Both the position numbers and the translations under genes were made by a program. Positions 42,669 to 51,229 of a DNA stretch of 64,000 nt are shown one piece after another. Where the stretch lies: contig CALLZC010000084.1 in NCBI GenBank assembly GCA_937858995.1, positions 1 to 64,000 of the forward strand, in the 5' to 3' direction. The notes below the pieces were generated by a model that saw nothing but the letters and a program-made list of their open reading frames with translations, made no database searches and was not told the origin of the DNA. The stretch is from an uncultured Nostocoides sp. (GTDB lineage: Bacteria; Actinomycetota; Actinomycetes; Actinomycetales; Dermatophilaceae). How positions within the stretch are numbered: the first letter of the stretch is position 1; every line of letters begins with the position of its first letter.

Positions 42669-43916
42669 ATGACGACACAGCGTGAGCACCTCATCGGACT
42701 GCTGCTCGGGGCGGAGGAGGACTGGCCGACCGCATTCGAGGCCCTGGTCCGCCGGCTCGGCGTGCTGCAGACCCCCGACGGCGTCCAGCACCGGATTGCC
42801 AGCGAACGCGTGACGATCGAGCCCTTCAATCTGCGGGATTCGGTGCGTCAAGACCTATGCATCGACCGGCTTGCCTACTGGTACTACCACCCGCGCGAAT
42901 GGCTCAAGAAGGCCTCGCTCATGGATGACCTGTATCTGTTGAACAGCCCCTTCACATTCCAGTCGATGGAGAAGCACTCGGCCTACTGCGCCATGCTCCG
43001 CCTCGGTCTCAACGTTCCCAATACGGTGCTCGTGCCCTACAAGCACCCGGTCGACAACGCGCGGTGGGCCTACACCTCCGCCAAGTACAACCAGGCGTTC
43101 GATCTTGATGCCGTCGCCGAGGAGATGGGCTATCCGCTCTTCATGAAGCCCTTCGACGGCGGTGGCTGGCGCGGGGTTTCTCGGGTGCGCGACCGGGAGG
43201 AGCTGCACGCGGCATACGACGAGTCCGGCGAGATGCTCATGCACCTCCAGGAATCGATCGACTACGACGTCTTTGCCCGCGCGCTGACGATCGGGCCCGA
43301 GACGATGGTCATGAAGTTCCGCCCGGACGAGCCCATGCATAACCGGTATGAGGTGGCGCACGACTTCTTGTCGCAGAAGGCGGGGGAGGAGACGATCGCG
43401 ATTGCGCAGACCGTCAACGCCTTTTTCCGTTGGGAGTTCAACTCCTGCGAGATGCTCGTCAAGGACGACATCGTCTATCCGATCGACTACGCGAACGCCT
43501 GCCCGGATGTCGCGGTCACCTCCTTGCATTACTACTTCCCGTGGGCAATGAAGTCGCTGCTCAAGTGGTCGAGCTTCTGCGTGATGACGGACCGGATCGC
43601 CAAGACTCAGGTCGACACCGCACCGTGGTTCGCGATTGCGGACGACCCGGATCTGGACTACGCGGCCAAGATCGTGGCCTATCAGGCCCTTGCCTCGCAG
43701 CACTTCGACACCGAGCGCTATCAGGAGTTCTGTGCCGCGACACTGGGGCATGTCGATGAGTTCGTCTATGAGTATGTGACGTCCCCCGAGTTCCGCTCCA
43801 TGCTCACCTCGACGATTCAGCAGACCTATCCCACCCACGAGTGGGAGCGGTTCGAGGCGCACTTCGGCGGCCTGCTCGGGATATGGGCGGACGACAACTC
43901 TCACCTGGCGGGCTGA
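42669..43916 (+). CDS. ATP-grasp carboxylate ligase, substrate unknown
   Basis: 415 residues. The family forms acyl-phosphates from a carboxylate and ATP, then couples them to an amine or thiol. ATP-grasp lysines are in YPLFMKPFDGGGWRGVSRV (about 150-168), with the flexible loop following. The linker-strand Glu segment is MLMHLQESIDYDVFARA. Metal ligands are likely in EFNSCEMLVKDDIVYPIDYANA, where an E and a D/N end the fold. The N-terminal 110 residues and C-terminal 110 residues are outside the core and unusual. ATG 42669 has AAAGGA 8 nt upstream; ATGs at 42660 and 42663 are less well placed. Partner of the esterase upstream. Confidence 0.8.
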   Translation: MTTQREHLIGLLLGAEEDWPTAFEALVRRLGVLQTPDGVQHRIASERVTIEPFNLRDSVRQDLCIDRLAYWYYHPREWLKKASLMDDLYLLNSPFTFQSMEKHSAYCAMLRLGLNVPNTVLVPYKHPVDNARWAYTSAKYNQAFDLDAVAEEMGYPLFMKPFDGGGWRGVSRVRDREELHAAYDESGEMLMHLQESIDYDVFARALTIGPETMVMKFRPDEPMHNRYEVAHDFLSQKAGEETIAIAQTVNAFFRWEFNSCEMLVKDDIVYPIDYANACPDVAVTSLHYYFPWAMKSLLKWSSFCVMTDRIAKTQVDTAPWFAIADDPDLDYAAKIVAYQALASQHFDTERYQEFCAATLGHVDEFVYEYVTSPEFRSMLTSTIQQTYPTHEWERFEAHFGGLLGIWADDNSHLAG

Positions 43917-43968
43917 GCCACCCGCTGTTCTGAACGACCAGCGCCGGTCGCGTCTGGTAACTCACCCG

Positions 43969-43974
43969 TAGAGT
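43969..43974 (+). promoter_or_regulatory. -10 hexamer TAGAGT before the MBL pseudogene
   Basis: TAGAGT ends 6 nt before the ATG at 43981; the promoter appears intact although the gene is not. Confidence 0.4.
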
Positions 43975-43980
43975 CCACCC

Positions 43981-44336
43981 ATGGTCGCTATCGTCGACGT
44001 TCTCGCAGTCGGGTATGCCGCAGATCGGGTCGCCTCCACGGTCTGCCTGATCCGCGACGCCGGGGCGCTCATCGTCGTGGACCCGGGCATGGTTGCCGCC
44101 CGATCCGTGATCTTGGCTCCCTTGGCCGCGCTTGGCGTCTCCCCGCAAGACATCACGGACGTCGTGATCAGCCATCACCACCCCGACCACACGGTGAACA
44201 TTGCCCTCTTCCCGAACGCCCGGGTGCACGACTTCCAGGCGACCTGTCGCGGAGGCGGATCCTGGATCTGGGCCCCGTGATGGTCATTCCCGGGCACGGG
44301 GCACCCTTTGTCCCGGACGCGCAGACCCCTATCTGA
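43981..44336 (+). pseudogene. Metallo-beta-lactamase-fold hydrolase, internal deletion and frameshift
   Basis: The first 85 codons read as a normal MBL-fold start: STVCLIRDAGALIVVDPG, then the metal motif VVISHHHPDHTVN and FPNARVHDF. After that the frame runs through unrelated residues to TGA at 44278-44280. The family's C-terminal piece appears in another frame at about 44277-44336 (VMVIPGHGAPFVPDAQTPI). The middle, including the second zinc ligands, is gone, a loss of very roughly 90-100 codons. Zinc hydrolysis is impossible. Its promoter hexamer survives. Confidence 0.85.
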
Positions 44337-44368
44337 TCCTCAGAGAACTCACATCGGCTCCGGCCCGC

Positions 44369-44821
44369 TCACTCGCGGGCTCCTTCTGGCCACCGTCGAG
44401 CGCCGGGACCGGCAGCGCCGAGTTCGTCGTCGGAGTTGTAGACCGGGCAGGACCGCAGCGACAGACAGCCGCAGCCGATGCACGACTCGAGCCCGTCCCG
44501 CACGCGGTTCATCACCTCGATCCGGGCGCCGAGCAGGACGTGCCACTGGGCCGAGATCCGGGCCCAGTCCCGTTTCGTCGGTGGACGGTCGACGGGAAGC
44601 CCGGCAAGGGCCTGGCCGATCTCGGCAAGGGACAGGCCGAACCGTTGTCCGGCGCGGATCACCGCAAGCCTGCGCAGCACGTGTCGTGGATAGCGGCGCT
44701 GGTTGCCCTCGGTGCGCATCGCAGCGATCAGCCCTCGCTCCTCGTAGAAGCGCAGCGTCGCGACACTAAGCCCCGATCGAAGCGCGACGTCGCCGATCGT
44801 CAGCTGGTCCTCCCGGTGCAC
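44369..44821 (-). CDS. soxR: SoxR redox-sensing MerR-family activator
   Basis: 150 residues. The N-terminal MerR winged helix is LTIGDVALRSGLSVATLRFY, followed by the EERGLIAAMRTEGNQRRY wing. The dimerisation helix leads to the [2Fe-2S] motif CIGCGCLSLRSC with cysteines at 114, 117, 119 and 125, the exact SoxR spacing. In actinobacteria SoxR responds to redox-cycling compounds and activates exporters and reductases. A perfect SoxR box lies between it and the divergent MFS gene. GTG 44821 is directly preceded by GGAAGG with no spacer, so the start is slightly uncertain. Confidence 0.95.
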   Translation of the reverse strand: MHREDQLTIGDVALRSGLSVATLRFYEERGLIAAMRTEGNQRRYPRHVLRRLAVIRAGQRFGLSLAEIGQALAGLPVDRPPTKRDWARISAQWHVLLGARIEVMNRVRDGLESCIGCGCLSLRSCPVYNSDDELGAAGPGARRWPEGARE

Positions 44822-44838
44822 CCTTCCAGGCTATCGAA

Positions 44839-44869
44839 TTGACCTCAAGTGCACTTGAGGTTGAACAAT
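44839..44869 (+). promoter_or_regulatory. SoxR box in a 19-bp-spaced promoter for the MFS gene
   Basis: acctcaagtgcacttgaggt (44842-44861) is a perfect 20-bp palindrome, differing from the E. coli soxS operator core only at the two central bases. It lies between -35 TTGACC (44839-44844) and -10-like AACAAT (44864-44869), with the long 19-bp spacer diagnostic of MerR-family activation. Transcription would start at about 44877, which is an ATG, so the mRNA would be leaderless. Confidence 0.92.
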
Positions 44870-44876
44870 GTTCGAC

Positions 44877-46274
44877 ATGACCCCGCGGGCCCCAGGCGCC
44901 ACCCCCCACCGCCTGCTCTCCCGCGAACACCTCCCCGTCGTTGTCGGCATCATCGCGCTGGTCACCCTCGCCGCCTTCGAGAATCGCGCGGTCATGGCGA
45001 TCTTGCCGACGGTCGTCGGCGAGCTCGACGGTTGGGCCCTCTTCGGGGCGAGCGCCGGGGCGCCACTCATCACCCTCACGCTCGCGACCGTGTATGCGGG
45101 TTCGTGGACCGACCGGGTCGGCCCCCGACATGTCCTGCTCGCCGGACTCGGTGCGTTCGTTCTTGCCCAGCTCGTCTGTGCCCTTGCCCCCTCGATGAGC
45201 ATCTTCGTCGTCGGCCGGGCGGCGTCCGGCGCTGCCGAGGCGCTCATCGACACAACCCTGATGGTGCTCGTCGCTCGGGTTCTCCCAGCCGACCTGCGGG
45301 CCAAGGTCTTCGCCTCCTTCTCCGCCGCGTGGATCCTGCCCTCCCTGCTCGGTCCCAGCCTCGCGGGGCTCGTGGACGGGCTGCTCGGGTGGCGCTGGGT
45401 CTTCGCCGGGCCGCTCCTTATCGTGCCCCTCGCGCTGGTCTTGCTCCGCGACTCTCTGGCGCGAGCCGAGGCACTCCAGGACGCTCCCGAGCCGGATGGC
45501 GTAGGCGAGCCACAAGGCGCCCCGCTCGGTGTGGCGATCGTGCTCGCTGCCGGCCTCACCGCGATGACCTTCAGCGGGCCGCTCGTTGAGCGGCCCGGAG
45601 GCCAGCGCCTCCTCGGGCTCACCCTCGTCGGGCTCGGCCTGCTCCTCATCGCACTGACCTCGTCCCGAGTCCTGCCTGCTGGCGCCCTCCGACTCGCCCG
45701 AGGGATCCCCAGCCTTGTCACCCTCCGGCTTCTCGTGGCCGCTGGCTTCACGGCGGTCGGCGGCCTCATCCCGCTCATGCTCGTCCAGACCCAGGGCGTC
45801 TCGACGGCCGTGGCGGGGATCTCGCTCAGCGTCACCGGCACGTTGTGGGCCGCTGGGTCCTTCCTCAACAGCCTCGCTACGGTCCAGCAACGATGGGCAG
45901 ATCACCAACGGTTGCGGGTCGGCTTCCTGTGTATTGCCGTGGGTGCCGCCGGCCCGATCCTCATCGCGCTCGGCGTCTTCGGGCTGGTCCCCGGCCTGCT
46001 CGGGTGGGCCCTGTCGGCGCTCGGCATGGGCATCGTCTCTCCGACCCTCTCGACGGCTCTGCTGGGGTTGGCTCCGGTTGGTGAGCAGGGTCGGGTCTCG
46101 GCCTCGCAGGGGGTTGCGCTCTCGACCGGCGTCGCCCTCCAGACCGGCCTGGTCGGGACGGTCATCGCCCTCAGCGGTGCCTCAACAACGGGCACGACGT
46201 TCGCCGCGCTGATGCTTGGCGGCGCAGCCGTCGCCGCTCTCGGGGCACTCGCGGCACCTCGTGCCCGCCCATGA
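44877..46274 (+). CDS. MFS drug-exporter-type transporter under SoxR control
   Basis: 465 residues with 12-14 hydrophobic segments. MFS landmarks: the loop 2-3 region GSWTDRVGPRHVLLAG (motif A-like) and the first-helix ENRAVMAILPTVVGEL segment seen in DHA2-type exporters. The ATG at 44868 lies inside the predicted -10, so the in-frame ATG 44877 is taken as the start. The SoxR box indicates induction by redox-active or quinone-like compounds, and export of such a compound is the likely job. Monocistronic. Confidence 0.88.
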   Translation: MTPRAPGATPHRLLSREHLPVVVGIIALVTLAAFENRAVMAILPTVVGELDGWALFGASAGAPLITLTLATVYAGSWTDRVGPRHVLLAGLGAFVLAQLVCALAPSMSIFVVGRAASGAAEALIDTTLMVLVARVLPADLRAKVFASFSAAWILPSLLGPSLAGLVDGLLGWRWVFAGPLLIVPLALVLLRDSLARAEALQDAPEPDGVGEPQGAPLGVAIVLAAGLTAMTFSGPLVERPGGQRLLGLTLVGLGLLLIALTSSRVLPAGALRLARGIPSLVTLRLLVAAGFTAVGGLIPLMLVQTQGVSTAVAGISLSVTGTLWAAGSFLNSLATVQQRWADHQRLRVGFLCIAVGAAGPILIALGVFGLVPGLLGWALSALGMGIVSPTLSTALLGLAPVGEQGRVSASQGVALSTGVALQTGLVGTVIALSGASTTGTTFAALMLGGAAVAALGALAAPRARP

Positions 46275-46322
46275 GCCGCTCCGCGGCCGTGTACCGGGTG
46301 GTGAGTGAGACGTCCAGCAGCG

Positions 46323-46606
46323 TCAGTCGATGTAGGGCGCGATGAGTTCGACGGCCTCGTCCATCCCATAGCGGTCGCGGAGCAGGACGAGCAGCTCATC
46401 GACGGAAAGGCGCGGGTGTGACCGGGCCGCGATCTGCTTCAGCGCGGCGACCGCATGCAGCGGGTTGACGTCGACAGTGTCGGCGGCGAATTCCCAGCCG
46501 GTGAACCATGGCGTCGTCGAAGTGGGTGAGCATCTGCGTCAAGAGATGCTCAGCACGCGAGGCCGCTTCCTCAGGCTTTGCGCCACGCGTCAGGTGCTTC
46601 GCACCC
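46323..46606 (-). pseudogene. Remnant of a PIN-domain toxin
   Basis: Directly after the antitoxin stop the minus strand reads, in one frame, HLTRGAKPEEAASRAEHLLT and QMLTHFDDAMV, a PIN_3-type middle segment. One extra T in atggttcac shifts the frame. Dropping it restores MVTGWEFAADTVDVNPLHAV and on to LLVLLRDRYGMDEAVELIAP before TGA 46325-46323. The N-terminus with the first catalytic Asp and the central DPDDRHV-like segment with the rest of the acidic site are missing. The toxin cannot be active. Confidence 0.82.
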
Positions 46607-47137
46607 TCATCCGCGCACGCGCCTCGTCGCGGCGATGTCGGTGCGGACGCGACGAAGCTGCTCCTCGACGATCTGTTGGCTCGGTTCGTCGTCGTAAGCC
46701 TCGGAGGTCGCGAAGATCGCCTGGTACTGCTCCTCCCGTCGGGCCTTGCGGTAGCGCAGTGCCTCATCGAGACGAATCAACCGGCGCCGCGTACCGGGAG
46801 TCTCGGCCTCGAGACGGCCGTCCTCGATCAGCTTGACCACCGTCGGCCGGCTCACCCCGAGCAGGTCCGCCGCCTGCTGGGTGGTGAGCATCTTGGTCTG
46901 CGGAGCCACCGTCACCGCCTGTCCGGCCTGAAGCGCCGCAACGACCTGGCGAAGGATCCGGTAGACCCCCTCCGGCAGCTCCACGCTGTCGTGCTCATCC
47001 GCGCCCACCAGCAGGTACCGGGGCGCGGGCGCCGCGCCGGTCGCCGACTCGTGGGCCTGCAGAAAGCTGTACACCTTCGCCATCTGCTCCGGCTGCTCCG
47101 GCAGGTACGTCTGCTGTCCAAGACTTTGGACGCCCAT
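46607..47137 (-). CDS. Excisionase-type HTH antitoxin of a PIN-domain TA system
   Basis: 176 residues. The MerR/excisionase-like helix-turn-helix is at about 83-105 (MLTTQQAADLLGVSRPTVVK, then LIEDGRLE) with the wing AETPGTRRRLIRLDEALRYR. The acidic C-terminal helix (SEAYDDEPSQQIVEEQLRRV) is where these proteins neutralise the PIN toxin. The N-terminal 75 residues are variable. GAGAGGAG precedes ATG 47137. The cognate toxin immediately downstream is wrecked, so this survives as an orphan repressor. A 38-bp palindrome upstream is its likely autoregulatory operator. Confidence 0.85.
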   Translation of the reverse strand: MGVQSLGQQTYLPEQPEQMAKVYSFLQAHESATGAAPAPRYLLVGADEHDSVELPEGVYRILRQVVAALQAGQAVTVAPQTKMLTTQQAADLLGVSRPTVVKLIEDGRLEAETPGTRRRLIRLDEALRYRKARREEQYQAIFATSEAYDDEPSQQIVEEQLRRVRTDIAATRRVRG

Positions 47138-47153
47138 GTCCGACTCCTCTCGT

Positions 47154-47191
47154 CAACGGAACAAACGCAAGCGCTTTCGTTTGTTCCGTTG
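47154..47191. promoter_or_regulatory. 38-bp near-perfect palindrome, antitoxin operator
   Basis: caacggaacaaacg (47154-47167) and cgtttgttccgttg (47178-47191) are perfect inverted arms around aagcgctt, with a single mismatched pair (c47168/t47177). It lies 17-54 nt upstream of the antitoxin start and is the AT-richest spot nearby. Consistent with autoregulation by the HTH antitoxin. Confidence 0.85.
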
Positions 47192-47286
47192 TGAGACAAT
47201 TGTGACACACAGGAGAGCTCAGTGAGACATCCAGGGGCTGCTACCGCGGGGGAACGCGAAGCCGGTTCATGCGCGGGAGGAATCGG

Positions 47287-47649
47287 CTAGCAGATCGGCG
47301 CGCGGGAGTTATGCGTTGCGTCCAAGAGCGATCCGATCACCTCAAGGTCGATAGCCTCCGGGCGCCGATAGCGGATACATCCCTTGCCGACCGAAGCCGC
47401 TCCCAGTCGGTCTCGGTGGGCGTCGAGGACCTCGGCCTTGAGGATGTACACCGAGATGTACTGCTTCTGGCTGGCGAAGGCGACCTCGACCACGTCATCT
47501 CGGGCGTAGCCCGGCATCCCGTAGTACATCCCCTCCGCGTGACCGCTTAGCCGGATACGGCACTCGTCGCGCAGTCTCGTCAGGATCTCGCGGCGACCCT
47601 GCGGAACCTCGGCCAGGTAGTCATCAACGGTCGTCACTGTGCTTTGCAT
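47287..47649 (-). CDS. DUF1801 (YdhG-like) protein
   Basis: 120 residues. The family pattern is clear: TVDDYLAEVPQGRREILTRLRDECR, then the mid motif EGMYYGMPGYAR, the beta strand VEVAFASQKQYISVYIL, and the late GKGCIRYRRPEAIDLEVIGSLL. The fold is SRPBCC-like/YdhG; the biochemical role is unknown. ATG 47649 has GGAG 5 nt upstream. It lies upstream of the TA remnants on the same strand with about 95 bp to the palindrome, so it belongs to the same accessory patch. Confidence 0.85.
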   Translation of the reverse strand: MQSTVTTVDDYLAEVPQGRREILTRLRDECRIRLSGHAEGMYYGMPGYARDDVVEVAFASQKQYISVYILKAEVLDAHRDRLGAASVGKGCIRYRRPEAIDLEVIGSLLDATHNSRAPIC

Positions 47650-47797
47650 GGGCACTCCGATCTGTCCCGGAAGAACTCACTGTATGCCGCGATCGGCCCC
47701 TCCCGGTAGAGGCGACTGCGCCCTCACCTTCGGCGACCGACATCGAGCTGCTCATCCTTCCCGAGGGATGAGCACTGCGCCGCGTGGTTGCGAGGAC

Positions 47798-48970
47798 TCA
47801 GCAGATGGCGTGCTCGAGGTCTGCCAGCAGGTCGGCGGGGTCCTCGAGGCCGACGGACAGCCGCAAGATGCCTTCGCTGGGCTTGGCTTGCGCCGCGACG
47901 GGGCGGTGGGTCAGGCCGGCCGGGTGCTGGATGAGCGTGTCGACGCCGCCGAGCGAGACCGCGTGCGTGATCAGCTGGACGCGCTTGGCGGTGGTCAGGG
48001 CCGCCTCGTAGCCGCCCGCCAGCTCGAACGCCAGGACCGATCCTGGTCCGGACATCTGGCGACCGATAAGGCCGTGGGCGTTCGCGCCGGGAAGCGAGGG
48101 GTGCAGGACGCGGCGCACCGCCGGGTGCTGCGCCAGAGCAGCTGCAATGGTGGTGGCGCTGCGCTGTTGCCGCTCCACCCGGATCGGCAGCGTGGGCAGA
48201 CCCCGGTGCAGCAGATAGGCCGCCATGGGGTGCAGGATCGAGCCGGTGATCGCGCGGATCGGGCGGATCCGCTGGGCGGTCTCGGCGTCGGTGACGATGA
48301 CACCGCCGAGGGCATCACCGTGGCCACCGAGGAACTTCGTCGCCGAGTGCAAGACGATGCTGGCGCCATGCTCCAAGGGGCGCTGGAGGACAGGTGTGGC
48401 GAAGGTGTTGTCCACCAGGACCGGGACCGACCCGGCGGCCGCGACGACGGCACCGATGTCGATCAGGTCGAGCGTGGGGTTGCCGGGGGATTCCAGGATC
48501 ACCAGACCGGTCTGGTCGGTGATCGCCGCGGCGACCTCCTGCGGCCGGGCGTAGGTGACCTGGGTCCCGAGCAAGCCGGTTGCGAGCAGGTGGTCGGTGC
48601 CGCCATACAGGGGACGCACCGCAACGACATGGGGCTTGCCGCTGGCGACGGTGGCCATCAGGACGGCGGTCACGGCCGCCATACCGGTGGCGAAGGCGAC
48701 CGCATCGCTGCCACCCTCGAGGTGTGCGAGCGCGTCTTCGAAGCGTGCGACCGTCGGGTTCCACAATCGCCCGTAGACGAAGGAGTCGCCGGTGCGTGGG
48801 GTGCCCCCGCCGGCGAACTGGTCGTATGCTGCGCCGCCGGCCTCGACATCCGACAGCGGGTAGGTCGTCGACAGGTCGATCGGCAGGGCGTGGACCCCCA
48901 GCTCACCGAGATCGGCGCGACCAGCGTGAACGGCCGCAGTGGCGAAGTGCAGATCGGACATCGTCGTCAT
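47798..48970 (-). CDS. Cys/Met-metabolism PLP enzyme (trans-sulfuration family)
   Basis: 390 residues, fold-type I. Family landmarks: YGRLWNPTVARFEDALAHLEGG, FATGMAAVTAVLMA (phosphate-binding), ILESPGNPTLDLIDI, VDNTFATPVLQRPLEHGA and the PLP lysine in HSATKFLGGHGDALGG. Members include cystathionine gamma-synthase, gamma-lyase and methionine gamma-lyase, and sequence alone does not choose. The divergent Lrp/AsnC regulator favours amino-acid-responsive catabolism or sulfur-amino-acid turnover. ATG 48970 has GAAGGG upstream; ATG 48961 is a second option. Confidence 0.9.
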   Translation of the reverse strand: MTTMSDLHFATAAVHAGRADLGELGVHALPIDLSTTYPLSDVEAGGAAYDQFAGGGTPRTGDSFVYGRLWNPTVARFEDALAHLEGGSDAVAFATGMAAVTAVLMATVASGKPHVVAVRPLYGGTDHLLATGLLGTQVTYARPQEVAAAITDQTGLVILESPGNPTLDLIDIGAVVAAAGSVPVLVDNTFATPVLQRPLEHGASIVLHSATKFLGGHGDALGGVIVTDAETAQRIRPIRAITGSILHPMAAYLLHRGLPTLPIRVERQQRSATTIAAALAQHPAVRRVLHPSLPGANAHGLIGRQMSGPGSVLAFELAGGYEAALTTAKRVQLITHAVSLGGVDTLIQHPAGLTHRPVAAQAKPSEGILRLSVGLEDPADLLADLEHAIC

Positions 48971-49069
48971 ACCCTTCAGAGTCGCAGATCATGCGACAGG
49001 GTGTCTCCCCAGTCGAACAATCCGTCACCATCGGAGCGATGCAAGCGATTTCCTCTGAACGCACGCGCC

Positions 49070-49075
49070 TAGGAT
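49070..49075 (+). promoter_or_regulatory. -10 hexamer TAGGAT of the Lrp/AsnC gene
   Basis: TAGGAT ends 7 nt before GTG 49083. It overlaps the in-frame ATG at 49074, which therefore is unlikely to be the start. Confidence 0.5.
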
Positions 49076-49082
49076 GGGCAGT

Positions 49083-49564
49083 GTGTCGAAGGATCTACGA
49101 TCGGACAGCGACCTCGACGAGGTCGACCTGGCGCTGCTGCGGGCCCTGATCGCCGACGGACGCCTGGCGAACAATCGGCTGGCGGCACGCGCCGGCGTCG
49201 CGGCGTCGACCGCGCTGCTGCGCGTGCGCCAGCTCCAGGACCGCGGCGTGGTGCGCGGCTTTCACGCCGACATCGACCCCGAGCAGGTGGGCCGGCCAGT
49301 CCAGGCCATGGTCGCCATCCGGTTGCGGGCGCACGATCGGCGGCACATCGACGCCTTCACTGCCACCGTGCCGCGGTTACCGGAGGTGCTCCAGAGCTTC
49401 CATGTCGCGGGGGATGACGACTACATCTTGCATGTCGCCGTCCCGTCCGCGAGCTACTTGCGCGATTGGATCCTGGAGAAGGTGACGACCAACCCGGCCG
49501 TGGCACACAGCCGCACCAGCTTGGTCTTCGGCCACGAGCCCGGTCACCCGGGCCCGCTGCGCGA

Positions 49565-49568
<4 letters not shown>
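49083..49568 (+). CDS. Lrp/AsnC-family transcriptional regulator
   Basis: 161 residues. The N-terminal winged HTH (about 10-60) has [20 protein letters not shown] and [18 protein letters not shown], then [18 protein letters not shown]. The C-terminal RAM/ACT-like effector domain has [11 protein letters not shown] and the glycine-poor ligand loop [18 protein letters not shown]. It probably senses an amino acid and controls the divergent PLP enzyme 112 bp away. Start chosen from the -10 position. Its TAG stop shares CTAG with the stop of convergent pgm. Confidence 0.92.

Positions 49569-51225
<1,657 letters not shown>

Positions 51226-51229
<4 letters not shown>

Noticed and set aside
44868..44876. 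ATG at 44868 as the MFS start
   Set aside because: It overlaps the predicted -10 of the SoxR-type promoter. The in-frame ATG at 44877 coincides with the predicted transcription start.
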